From Alloalcanivorax gelatiniphagus (lineage in GTDB: Bacteria; Pseudomonadota; Gammaproteobacteria; Pseudomonadales; Alcanivoracaceae): a stretch of DNA of 64,000 nt. Where the stretch lies: the NCBI RefSeq assembly GCF_005938655.1, contig NZ_VCQT01000038.1, positions 62,001 through 126,000 on the forward strand. The letters run 5' to 3'. The position numbers were made by a program, and so were the translations under genes. Below are positions 9,337 to 17,476 of the stretch, piece after piece. How positions within the stretch are numbered: position 1 is the stretch's first letter; every line of letters begins with the position of its first letter. The notes below the pieces were generated by a model, which worked only from the letters and a program-made list of their open reading frames with translations, did not search any database and had not been told where the DNA came from.

Positions 9337-10207
9337 TGCCCGGCTCGGCGGATGAGTGCCCGGCCGCCGCCACCCAGTGCAGCCGGCTGTCCGGCAGGGC
9401 CCGGTGCAGCAGCCAGGCCTGTTCCGGCGGGCACACCATGTCATAGCGCCCGTGCACGATTTCCACCGGGCATTGAATCCGGTGGGCGCGGGGCAGGATC
9501 GGTTCATCGAGAAAGCCGTCGTTGACGAAGTAATGGGTCTCCAGCTTGGCCATGGCCCCGGCGTTGTGGTCCACGTTCAGTTCCGGCGGCGGCGTCAGGC
9601 TCGACAGCCGCGCCTCCCACAGGGTCCATTCCCGGGCCAGCTGCTCGCCGTCCGGACCGTCCAGGGCGCGGTGATAGCGCGTCAGCAGATCACCCTCCCC
9701 GTCCGGCAACGCGGACAGCAAACGGTGCCAGTGGTCCGGGTAGAAGCGGCCGGCGCCGCCTTCGGTGTAGAGCCAGTCGATGTCCTGGCGGCGGCACAGG
9801 AACACGCCCCGTAACACCAGCCCGGCCACCGCCGCCGGGTACGCCAGCGCATAGGCCAGCGCCAGGGTGACGCCCCAGGAACCGCCCAGCACCACCTCCC
9901 AGCGGGGCACCTTCAGGTGCTCACGGATGCGCTCGATGTCGTCCACCAGATCCGGCAGGGTGTTGTGGTCGGTACCCGCGTAGGGCTCGCTGCGCCCGGC
10001 GCCGCGCTGGTCGTAAACGACAATGCGGAACCGATGCGGATCGAACAACCGCCGCAACAACGGCGAACTGCCACCCCCCGGCCCCCCATGCAAAGCCACC
10101 ACCGGCACCCCATCCGGATTGCCGCTCTCCTCCACATAGAGACGATGACCATTCCCCACGTCCAGGAATTCACGATGATAGGGTTCAAGCGGCGGGAACA
10201 GGGACAT
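9236..10207 (-). CDS. pip: Proline iminopeptidase
   Basis: 323 residues from ATG (MSLFPPLEPYHREFLDVG, the usual N-terminus); an ATG three codons earlier (10216) is equally possible. It releases N-terminal proline from peptides and belongs to peptidase family S33. Visible motifs are HGGPGGG (oxyanion), DQRGAGRS, the nucleophile elbow GGSWG, and the acid/histidine in HGRYDMVCPP and AAGHSS. The last 20 or so residues (after KALTARAA) exceed the family and are read through the antisense end of the DUF3261 gene. Confidence 0.93.
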   Translation of the reverse strand: MSLFPPLEPYHREFLDVGNGHRLYVEESGNPDGVPVVALHGGPGGGSSPLLRRLFDPHRFRIVVYDQRGAGRSEPYAGTDHNTLPDLVDDIERIREHLKVPRWEVVLGGSWGVTLALAYALAYPAAVAGLVLRGVFLCRRQDIDWLYTEGGAGRFYPDHWHRLLSALPDGEGDLLTRYHRALDGPDGEQLAREWTLWEARLSSLTPPPELNVDHNAGAMAKLETHYFVNDGFLDEPILPRAHRIQCPVEIVHGRYDMVCPPEQAWLLHRALPDSRLHWVAAAGHSSAEPGISQALVRAVKALTARAARAAEGNRSGRYTQGSS

Positions 10208-10284
10208 AAGCGGCATCCACGGGGAAAGATGCGAACAGCTTAGCGGGGTCGGGCGCGGGCGGCCAGGAGCGCAGGGAAGGCGCG

Positions 10285-10312
10285 GTTGAAAGTTAAAAGT
10301 TAAAAGTTGAAA
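10285..10312. repeat. Heptamer repeat block A (GTTRAAA x4)
   Basis: Four consecutive 7-base units GTTGAAA, GTTAAAA, GTTAAAA, GTTGAAA with no gaps. It forms a near-perfect inverted pair (one mismatch in 28) with block C at 10433-10460. It lies in the 320-base gene-free stretch between pip and ntrC. Confidence 0.9.
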
Positions 10313-10366
10313 CGCGGGACAGGGTGGTGGGCCGGCTCGCCCGTGCCCGCGCCTGCCGGCGGGCCG

Positions 10367-10401
10367 CAAGCCTCAAGCTGCAAGCCTCAAGCTACAAACC
10401 A
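10367..10401. repeat. Heptamer repeat block B (CAAGCYN x5)
   Basis: Five 7-base units CAAGCCT, CAAGCTG, CAAGCCT, CAAGCTA, CAAACCA. The same unit appears in opposite orientation in block D at 10505-10525, so the order is A-B-A'-B'. Confidence 0.88.
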
Positions 10402-10432
10402 GGCACGGCCGACGAAGTTACCGAGGCGCCCC

Positions 10433-10460
10433 TTTCAACTTTTAACTTTAAACTTTCAAC
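10433..10460. repeat. Heptamer repeat block C (inverted copy of block A)
   Basis: Units TTTCAAC, TTTTAAC, TTTAAAC, TTTCAAC: the reverse complement of block A with one mismatch, 120 bases away. Confidence 0.9.
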
Positions 10461-10504
10461 CGCCCGCCAACCTGCACGGCACCACCCAATCCACCACCCT
10501 GCCT

Positions 10505-10525
10505 GAAGCTTGCAGCTTGCAGCCG
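10505..10525. repeat. Heptamer repeat block D (inverted copy of block B unit)
   Basis: Units GAAGCTT, GCAGCTT, GCAGCCG: reverse complement of the block B unit, ending two bases before the ntrC stop codon. Confidence 0.8.
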
Positions 10526-10527
10526 CC

Positions 10528-11948
<1,421 letters not shown>

Positions 11949-11952
<4 letters not shown>

Positions 11953-13049
11953 GATCCATTACTCTCCGTCGTATCCAGCGGTTCCATGGGTAGCAGCAGG
12001 CTGAACAGGGTGCGTCCCGGCACACTTTCGCATTCGATCAGGCCCTGGTGCTGGCTGATGATCGATTGGGCGATGGACAGTCCCAGTCCCGAGCCGTTGG
12101 CGCGACCACTGACCATGGGATAGAAAATCGTTTCCTGCAGGTCCTCGGGAATACCGGGACCGTTGTCTTCGATGTCCACGCGCAGCGCCAGCCGGTGGCG
12201 CTGCGCGCCGATGGTGAACTGGCGCAGCACGCGGGTGCGCATGATCACCCGGGCGTTTTCGGTGCCCGCTTCCAGCAGCGCCTGCATGGCGTTGCGCATC
12301 AGGTTGAGCAGCACCTGGATCAGCTGGTCCCGGTCGGCGATCACCTCCGGCAGGCTGACGTCGTAATCGCGCACCAGGGTGACGCCCTCCGGGTACTCGG
12401 CCAGCAGCAGCTGGCGCACATGCTCCAGGCATTCGTGCACGTTCACCGGGGCGAACGCCGGTGGCTTGCGCGGGCCCAGCATGCGGTCGGCCACCGAGCG
12501 CAGGCGGTCCGCCTCGTCGATGATCACCCGGGTGTATTCCGCCAGCTCCGGGTCCGGCAGGGCCCGTTCCAGCAGCTGGGCCGCGCCACGAATGCCGCCC
12601 AGCGGGTTCTTGATTTCGTGGGCCACGCCACGGACCAGGGCCCGGGTGGCCTGGTGGGCGTGGATCAGCCCTTCTTCCCGGGTAATGCGCAGCAGCCGGT
12701 CCAGGGACTGCATCTCGATCAGCAGTGCCACCGGCTGGCCGGGTTCGTGGATCGGGCTGACGCTGTAATCGACCATCGCCTGTTGCCCGGGCGCCACGTT
12801 CAGCCGCGCCTCCCGACGGGTAAAGGGGTGGCCTTCCTCGATGCACTGTTTCAGGGCACCCCGGGCCTCCTCGTCATCGAAGAAATAGTCGGGCAGGGGT
12901 TGGCCCAGCACCCGGGTGGCACTGGTGGACAGCAGCATTTCCGCCGCGGCGTTGAGATAGCGCACACGCAGGTCGCCGTCGAGCATCATCACCGCGGTGC
13001 GGAGGTGGTCGAGCAATCGTTTCTGCAGCACCGTTTCGGTATTCATCAT
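11949..13049 (-). CDS. ntrB: Nitrogen sensor kinase/phosphatase NtrB
   Basis: 366 residues from the ATG at 13049 (MMNTETVLQ); 13046 and 13058 are alternatives, but the sigma-54-like promoter just upstream would start transcription near 13060 and disfavours 13058. An N-terminal PAS domain is followed by the H-box RGVAHEIKNPLGG, the N-box NLMRNAMQAL, DNGPGIPED and GSGLGLSIAQ. NtrB phosphorylates or dephosphorylates NtrC under control of PII. It overlaps ntrC by four bases. Cytoplasmic: no membrane segment. Confidence 0.96.
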
Positions 13050-13069
13050 TCGGCCCATAACAGGGCATA

Positions 13070-13085
13070 AGCAATTATCAGGCCA
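13070..13085 (-). promoter_or_regulatory. Candidate sigma-54 promoter of ntrBC
   Basis: Minus-strand TGGCCTGATAATTGCT has GG and GC at the exact -24/-12 spacing of the TGGCAC-N5-TTGC consensus, with two mismatches in the -24 element. It shares ATAATTGCT with the glnA promoter. An NtrC box lies 81 bases upstream. Confidence 0.6.
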
Positions 13086-13165
13086 CCCGGAATGGGGCCG
13101 GCGGCCCCGGCAGCGGGCGGCCCGGCGAGTCGTACCGGTGCAGTGTAGAAAGCCGGGGCAAAAAA

Positions 13166-13182
13166 TGCACCGTATTAGTGCA
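13166..13182. promoter_or_regulatory. NtrC-binding box upstream of ntrBC
   Basis: TGCACCGTATTAGTGCA fits the NtrC consensus TGCACC-N5-GGTGCA with one mismatch. It lies at enhancer distance from the ntrB sigma-54-like promoter and ends two bases before the stop codon of the neighbouring DUF4124 gene. Confidence 0.7.
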
Positions 13183-13183
13183 A

Positions 13184-13918
13184 TCAGGGCTTGGCGGGAC
13201 GGGTGACGCGCTGGGCGCCGCTGCCCAGGCCGGCGCCGGAGCCCCGCTGGGCGGCACCGCCGGAGGAGGCGGCGCCGGCACGGCCGGCGGCGCCGCCCCG
13301 TTGTGCCGCGCCACCACGGGTGGGGAAGGCACTGCCAGCGCCGGCGTTGCCGGAGGTGTCGGCATTGGTGCGGTGCACGTACAGCGTCACCGGCGCCGAG
13401 GTGATCAGGCGGCGGCCGTTCTCGTCCTCGATGGCCGCCTGCAAGCGGTGGGTGCCCGGATTCGGGAAATCCAGGGTGCCGCCGGCCACCGGCTGGCCAT
13501 TGTCGAGGATCACCATGCGGTGGCCGGCGCGCAGGGCCGGTTCCACGCTGGCCTGCACCGCCACCGGGTTGTCCTGGGGAATACGCACGGTGGCGCCGTC
13601 TTCCGGGACGGTGATACGCAGGGCCTGGTAGCCGCTGCCCGCCGGTGCCGGCGGCGGGTTTTCCTGGCGCGGCTCGGGCCGGTCCGGCGCCATCACCGGC
13701 ACCGTCTCCCGGCGCCCTTCCATGGTGTTCACCGGCCCCACCCGGACCGGCTCCGCGCGGTCCTTGTCCGGCGGGTTGTCGGTGAACAGCACATTGCCGT
13801 TCTCGTCCACGGTGCGATAGATGGTGCCGCCGCCGTCATCGGCCCGGTCCACATCGTCCACGGTCTGGGCCGGCGCCACCAGCGGCAGCAGGATCAACAG
13901 CAACGGCCAGGTTTTCAT
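13184..13918 (-). CDS. DUF4124-domain secreted protein
   Basis: 244 residues from the ATG that opens a signal peptide (MKTWPLLLILLPLVAPAQ); a much longer frame running into the upstream repeats is not believed. The DUF4124 motif follows (TIYRTVDENGNVLFTDNPP, residues about 33-51), then a region with an immunoglobulin-like look (about 100-190) and a Gly/Ala/Arg low-complexity tail (TRGGAAQRGGAAGRAGAAS). The function is unknown. Pseudomonas has a DUF4124 gene in the same place between glnA and ntrB. Confidence 0.82.
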   Translation of the reverse strand: MKTWPLLLILLPLVAPAQTVDDVDRADDGGGTIYRTVDENGNVLFTDNPPDKDRAEPVRVGPVNTMEGRRETVPVMAPDRPEPRQENPPPAPAGSGYQALRITVPEDGATVRIPQDNPVAVQASVEPALRAGHRMVILDNGQPVAGGTLDFPNPGTHRLQAAIEDENGRRLITSAPVTLYVHRTNADTSGNAGAGSAFPTRGGAAQRGGAAGRAGAASSGGAAQRGSGAGLGSGAQRVTRPAKP

Positions 13919-13986
13919 GGCATTCCCCCGAATAAGACGATGTCCTGATTCTGCGGCCTGCCCACCCCCGAAAAAAGGGCCCCCGC

Positions 13987-14176
13987 CACAAAAAAACGCA
14001 GGGAGCGTTTTTTGACGTCGCGATAGCGACGGTCCGCAGGATGTCCTGCCAGGGATGGTGGACACAAAAAATCGTCGGGAACGATTTTTGACGTCGCGAA
14101 GCGACGGTCCGAAGGATGCCCGCCAGGGATGGTGGACACAAAAAAACGCAGGGAGCGTTTTTTTGACGTCGCGAAG
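13987..14176. repeat. 75-bp tandem repeat with covarying hairpins (2.5 copies)
   Basis: Units start at 13987, 14063 and 14137 (periods 76 and 74); the third is cut at 14176 where a REP element begins. Each unit holds a hairpin flanked by A and T tracts (stem ACGC/GCGT in units 1 and 3, TCGT/ACGA in unit 2) and a second stem CGTCGC-loop-GCGACG. The stem differences are compensatory. The repeat fills most of the gene-free stretch 13919-14335. Confidence 0.9.
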
Positions 14177-14183
14177 CCATCTC

Positions 14184-14251
14184 TGTAGGAGCGACTTCAG
14201 TCGCGATTGGCGATGGCGCCACCGCCAATCGCGACTGAAGTCGCTCCTACA
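14184..14251. repeat. REPIN 1 (perfect inverted REP pair)
   Basis: Two REP units (TGTAGGAGCGACTTCAG...) form a perfect 29-base inverted repeat, 14184-14212 and 14223-14251, with a 10-base loop. It interrupts the third 75-bp repeat unit. Confidence 0.92.
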
Positions 14252-14288
14252 AGTCCCCATAGAAAAGACCTCATAAAAAAGCGCCCAT

Positions 14289-14318
14289 AAAAAAACCCCG
14301 CCGGAGCGGGGTTTTTTT
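14289..14318 (-). terminator. Intrinsic terminator of glnA
   Basis: Hairpin ACCCCGC-CGGA-GCGGGGT flanked by seven A and seven T residues, 18 bases after the glnA stop. The symmetric A/T tracts would let it work in both directions. Confidence 0.92.
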
Positions 14319-14335
14319 GACTGCCTGGCCGAAGC

Positions 14336-15742
14336 TTAGCAGCTGTAGTACATGTCGAACTCGACCGGGTGCGGAGTCATGTTCAGGCGCTCGATTTCCT
14401 CGCGCTTGAGCTGGATGTAACCGTCGAGCATGTCCTCGGTGAACACGTCGCCAGCCATCAGGAACTCCTTGTCCTGCTCCAGGGCGTCCAGCGCCATGGT
14501 CAGGGTATGGGACACGGTCGGGATGTCCTTGGCTTCTTCCGCCGGCAGGTCGTACAGATCCTTGTCCATGGCATCGCCCGGGTGGATCTTGTTCTTGATG
14601 CCGTCCAGGCCGGCCATCATCAGCGCGGCGAAGCACAGGTACGGGTTGGCGGACGGATCCGGGAAGCGGGTCTCGATACGACGCGCTTTCGGGTTGCTCA
14701 CCCACGGAATCCGGATGGAAGCGGAACGGTTACGGGCGGAGTACGCCAGCATTACCGGAGCTTCGAAGCCGGGCACCAGACGCTTGTAAGAGTTGGTGGA
14801 GCCGTTGGTGAAGGCGTTCAGGGCGCGTGCGTGCTTGATCACACCGCCGATGTAGAACAGCGCTTCTTCGGACAGGCCCGCGTACTCGTCACCGGCGAAC
14901 AGGTTCTTGCCGTCTTTGGCCAGGGACATGTGCACGTGCATACCGGAACCGTTATCACCGATCAGCGGCTTGGGCATGAAGGTGGCGGTCTTGCCGTAGG
15001 CGTGAGCGACGTTGTGCACGCAGTACTTCAGGATCTGTACTTCGTCGGCTTTCTTGGTGAGGGTGTTGGCGCCAACACCGATCTCACACTGGCCGGCGGT
15101 GCCCACTTCGTGGTGATGCACCTCGATTTCCAGGCCCATCTGCTCCATGGCGGCACACATGGCGCCACGCAGGTCGTGCAGGCTGTCCACCGGGGGTACC
15201 GGGAAGTAGCCGCCTTTCACGCCGGGGCGGTGACCGATGTTGTTCTTTTCGAACTCATCGGCGGAAACCCAGGCCGCTTCCTCGGAGTAGATGTTGTACA
15301 TGGAGCCGGACATGTCGGACTTCCACTGCACGGAATCGAATACGAAGAATTCCGGCTCCGGACCGAACAGGGCGCTGTCGGCGATACCGGTGGACTTCAG
15401 GTATTCCTCGGCGCGCAGCGCCACGGAGCGGGGATCACGCTCGTAGCCCTGCATGGTGGCGGGCTCGACGATGTTGCAGCGCAGGTTCAGGGTGGCCACG
15501 TCGGTGAACGGGTCGAGAACGGCGGTCTCGTCTTCCGGCATGAGGATCATGTCGGACTCGTTGATGCCTTTCCAACCGGCGATGGAGGACCCGTCGAACA
15601 TCTTGCCGTCCTGGAAGAAATCGTCGTCGATTTCACCCACCGGCAAGGTTACGTGCTGCTCCTTACCGCGGCTGTCGGTAAAACGCAGGTCCACCCATTT
15701 CACGTCGTTGTCTTTGATCAGTTTCAGCGTCTTTTCAGACAT
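14336..15742 (-). CDS. glnA: Glutamine synthetase type I (GlnA)
   Basis: 468 residues, the standard length of the dodecameric bacterial enzyme that condenses glutamate and ammonia. Signatures: the beta-Grasp segment [17 protein letters not shown], the ATP site [17 protein letters not shown] and the adenylylation loop [10 protein letters not shown], whose tyrosine is the target of GlnE. The latter indicates activity control by PII/GlnE. The gene has its own terminator and a sigma-54/NtrC control region. A second, clearly different glutamine synthetase-like gene lies at 50465-51850. Confidence 0.98.
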   Translation of the reverse strand: MSEKTLKLIKDNDVKWVDLRFTDSRGKEQHVTLPVGEIDDDFFQDGKMFDGSSIAGWKGINESDMILMPEDETAVLDPFTDVATLNLRCNIVEPATMQGYERDPRSVALRAEEYLKSTGIADSALFGPEPEFFVFDSVQWKSDMSGSMYNIYSEEAAWVSADEFEKNNIGHRPGVKGGYFPVPPVDSLHDLRGAMCAAMEQMGLEIEVHHHEVGTAGQCEIGVGANTLTKKADEVQILKYCVHNVAHAYGKTATFMPKPLIGDNGSGMHVHMSLAKDGKNLFAGDEYAGLSEEALFYIGGVIKHARALNAFTNGSTNSYKRLVPGFEAPVMLAYSARNRSASIRIPWVSNPKARRIETRFPDPSANPYLCFAALMMAGLDGIKNKIHPGDAMDKDLYDLPAEEAKDIPTVSHTLTMALDALEQDKEFLMAGDVFTEDMLDGYIQLKREEIERLNMTPHPVEFDMYYSC

Positions 15743-15889
15743 TGTTGAGCGTCCTCCTGGAACGGGTATGTTTCTGGCTGCTCGCCGCCGCGCGCGGACA
15801 CGCGAACAGCCGTTATTCTTGGGCGCCGCCGGGTTGTTTCTTACGTACCCGAAGGCACCCTAGGCCACCGGCCTGCACGCTAATAGAGG

Positions 15890-15905
15890 AGCAATTATTG
15901 TGCCA
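15890..15905 (-). promoter_or_regulatory. Sigma-54 promoter of glnA
   Basis: Minus-strand TGGCACAATAATTGCT is a full match to TGGCAC-N5-TTGCW. Two NtrC boxes lie upstream at 15966 and 15997. The leader to the glnA ATG is about 135 bases. Confidence 0.9.
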
Positions 15906-15965
15906 GCCCTTTTTTGGCGCATTTCGGGCCTTTCGGCGGGTAAAGCGCACCGCATCGGGCCACAA

Positions 15966-15982
15966 TGCACTTTGGTGGTGCA
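15966..15982. promoter_or_regulatory. NtrC box I of glnA
   Basis: TGCACTTTGGTGGTGCA, one mismatch to the NtrC palindrome, about 61 bases upstream of the -24 element. Confidence 0.85.
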
Positions 15983-15996
15983 AACACCAGATTCAA

Positions 15997-16013
15997 TGCA
16001 CCACTAAAGTGCA
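15997..16013. promoter_or_regulatory. NtrC box II of glnA
   Basis: TGCACCACTAAAGTGCA, one mismatch to the consensus. It is 31 bases (three helical turns) from box I, the arrangement expected for cooperative NtrC binding. It contains the last codons and stop of the tusA-like gene. Confidence 0.85.
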
Positions 16014-16252
16014 ACCGACGGTTCTCCTACCCTGAGGGTAATCACCACCTCATGGTCATCGCGCCGGGTTTCCAGCACTTGATGGCCGTTGATGCGGCAC
16101 CAGGCGGGAATATCGTTGAGCGCGCCGGGGTCCGTGCAGGTTACCCGCAGCACCTCCCCCCGCGCCAGTTGATTCACCCGGTTCTGGGTCTTGATCACCG
16201 GAATGGGGCACAGCTGCCGGCGCACATCCAGATCGTGAACGGTCTCGGTCAT
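16004..16252 (-). CDS. TusA-family sulfur carrier protein
   Basis: 82 residues, single TusA/SirA domain with the active cysteine in LCPIPVIKT near residue 15. TusA proteins hand persulfide sulfur to tRNA-thiolation or other sulfur-using enzymes. It starts three bases after the stop of the PP-loop gene on the same strand, so the two are almost certainly one functional unit: a sulfur donor and an adenylating thiolase. Its stop codon lies in NtrC box II of glnA. Whether it is the main TusA of the cell cannot be told. Confidence 0.88.
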   Translation of the reverse strand: MTETVHDLDVRRQLCPIPVIKTQNRVNQLARGEVLRVTCTDPGALNDIPAWCRINGHQVLETRRDDHEVVITLRVGEPSVAL

Positions 16253-16255
16253 GGT

Positions 16256-17365
16256 TCAGCCCACATTCCATTCCAGGGGAATCTGATCCGGCCGCGCCGG
16301 GGTCACCGCCACCTCACGAGCCACGCCGCCGGGTTCCTTCACCTCCAGCACCACCTGGTCATCGGAGCGGCCCTTGGAATAGCGCGCCACGATGGCGGCG
16401 GCCTGGCGCAGCTCATCGTCGGATTCCAGGCGGCCGTCCACCAGGGCCAGCGGCCCCGGGCAGCTCACCGTGGTGAGGCTGGTGAATTGATAGCGGTAGC
16501 CTTCCAGGAAGCGGTTCTCGCCTTCCTCGCGGCTGATGATCAGCTTGTAGTGGTCCGCCGGGCGGATATGGCGGCCCACCTTGAGCAGCATGATGTCGTC
16601 CAGCTCATAGCGGCGCTCGTTGCGGGCGCGCCACAGGTCGGCCAGCTTGTTGGAGTAGGACTCATCGGTGAGGAAGCAGCAGCCGCCGGCGGGCTGGGCG
16701 TATTCCTCCAGCCCGAAGCGCTTGGCCAGGGCCATCTGCGGCTTGCGGTTGCGGCCGGAGAAGTCGAACAGCTGCTCCCGGTCCACCCAGCCTTCACGCT
16801 CGGGGAGGGTTTCCGGCAGGTTGCGCGCGCTCAGCGGGCGCAGCAGCCGGTCGTCGGCGCCGGACTCGCTGCTGATGATCGGCATGGTTTCCTTGCGCTG
16901 GCTCTTCGGCCGCTGGCCCACCACCTCACCGGTGACGATAAAGTCGAAGCCCTTCTCGCCGGCCAGCTCGCGGGCCTTGTTGAGCATCAGGGTGGCCTGG
17001 TTGACCATGAAGATCTTGCAGTCCAGGCAGGGGTTCAGATTGGCGCCGTAGCCGTGCTTGGGGTTGAGCACCACATCCTTGTACTCCTCGGAGATATCCA
17101 CGATGTGCAGCTTGATACCCAGCTTCTCGGCCACCCACAGGGCGTTGTTGCGCTTGTTCTTGTCCTGGTCCTTCTTGCGGATCGCATGGGTGTGGCCCTC
17201 CACGCAGAAACCGGTGAAGAAGTTCACCCCTTCCACGTGGATGCCCTGCTCCTGCATCACTTTCACCGCCAACATGGAATCCAGCCCGCCGGACACCAGG
17301 GCCACGGCACGGCGCTGGATCGGCTCGGGGGTCGGGACGGAAGTTGCGGTTGCGGCCTCGGACAT
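16256..17365 (-). CDS. PP-loop tRNA thiolation protein (ThiI/MnmA-like, cysteine-rich)
   Basis: 369 residues from the ATG MSEAATAT; a frame extension of 21 codons was dropped for lack of homologous character. The PP-loop SGGLDS (25-30) opens an ATP-pyrophosphatase domain, and CLDC plus GGCCF could hold an iron-sulfur cluster, as in some [4Fe-4S]-dependent thiolases. The C-terminal third (DDIMLLKVGRHIRP...) resembles the NFACT/DUF814-type RNA-binding region found in Geobacter-like relatives. No THUMP or rhodanese domain is present, unlike enterobacterial ThiI. s4U8 or s2U34 formation is an inference. Confidence 0.78.
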   Translation of the reverse strand: MSEAATATSVPTPEPIQRRAVALVSGGLDSMLAVKVMQEQGIHVEGVNFFTGFCVEGHTHAIRKKDQDKNKRNNALWVAEKLGIKLHIVDISEEYKDVVLNPKHGYGANLNPCLDCKIFMVNQATLMLNKARELAGEKGFDFIVTGEVVGQRPKSQRKETMPIISSESGADDRLLRPLSARNLPETLPEREGWVDREQLFDFSGRNRKPQMALAKRFGLEEYAQPAGGCCFLTDESYSNKLADLWRARNERRYELDDIMLLKVGRHIRPADHYKLIISREEGENRFLEGYRYQFTSLTTVSCPGPLALVDGRLESDDELRQAAAIVARYSKGRSDDQVVLEVKEPGGVAREVAVTPARPDQIPLEWNVG

Positions 17366-17476
17366 AACTCTGCTCAGCGCGTTGCTCAAAAATCGGGCGG
17401 CAGAGTATAGCAAACCCGGGGGCCTCAAATCACGGACCGCTGAAGGCCGGGGCCGCCAGCGACCGCCGGCGCGTCT

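Noticed and set aside
10285-10525. Possible CRISPR array
   Set aside because: The repeats are 7 bases with no spacers, and no cas gene is near.
13919-14260. N-terminal extension of the DUF4124 protein through the 75-bp repeats
   Set aside because: It would put repeated peptides before a perfect signal peptide; the inner ATG is better.
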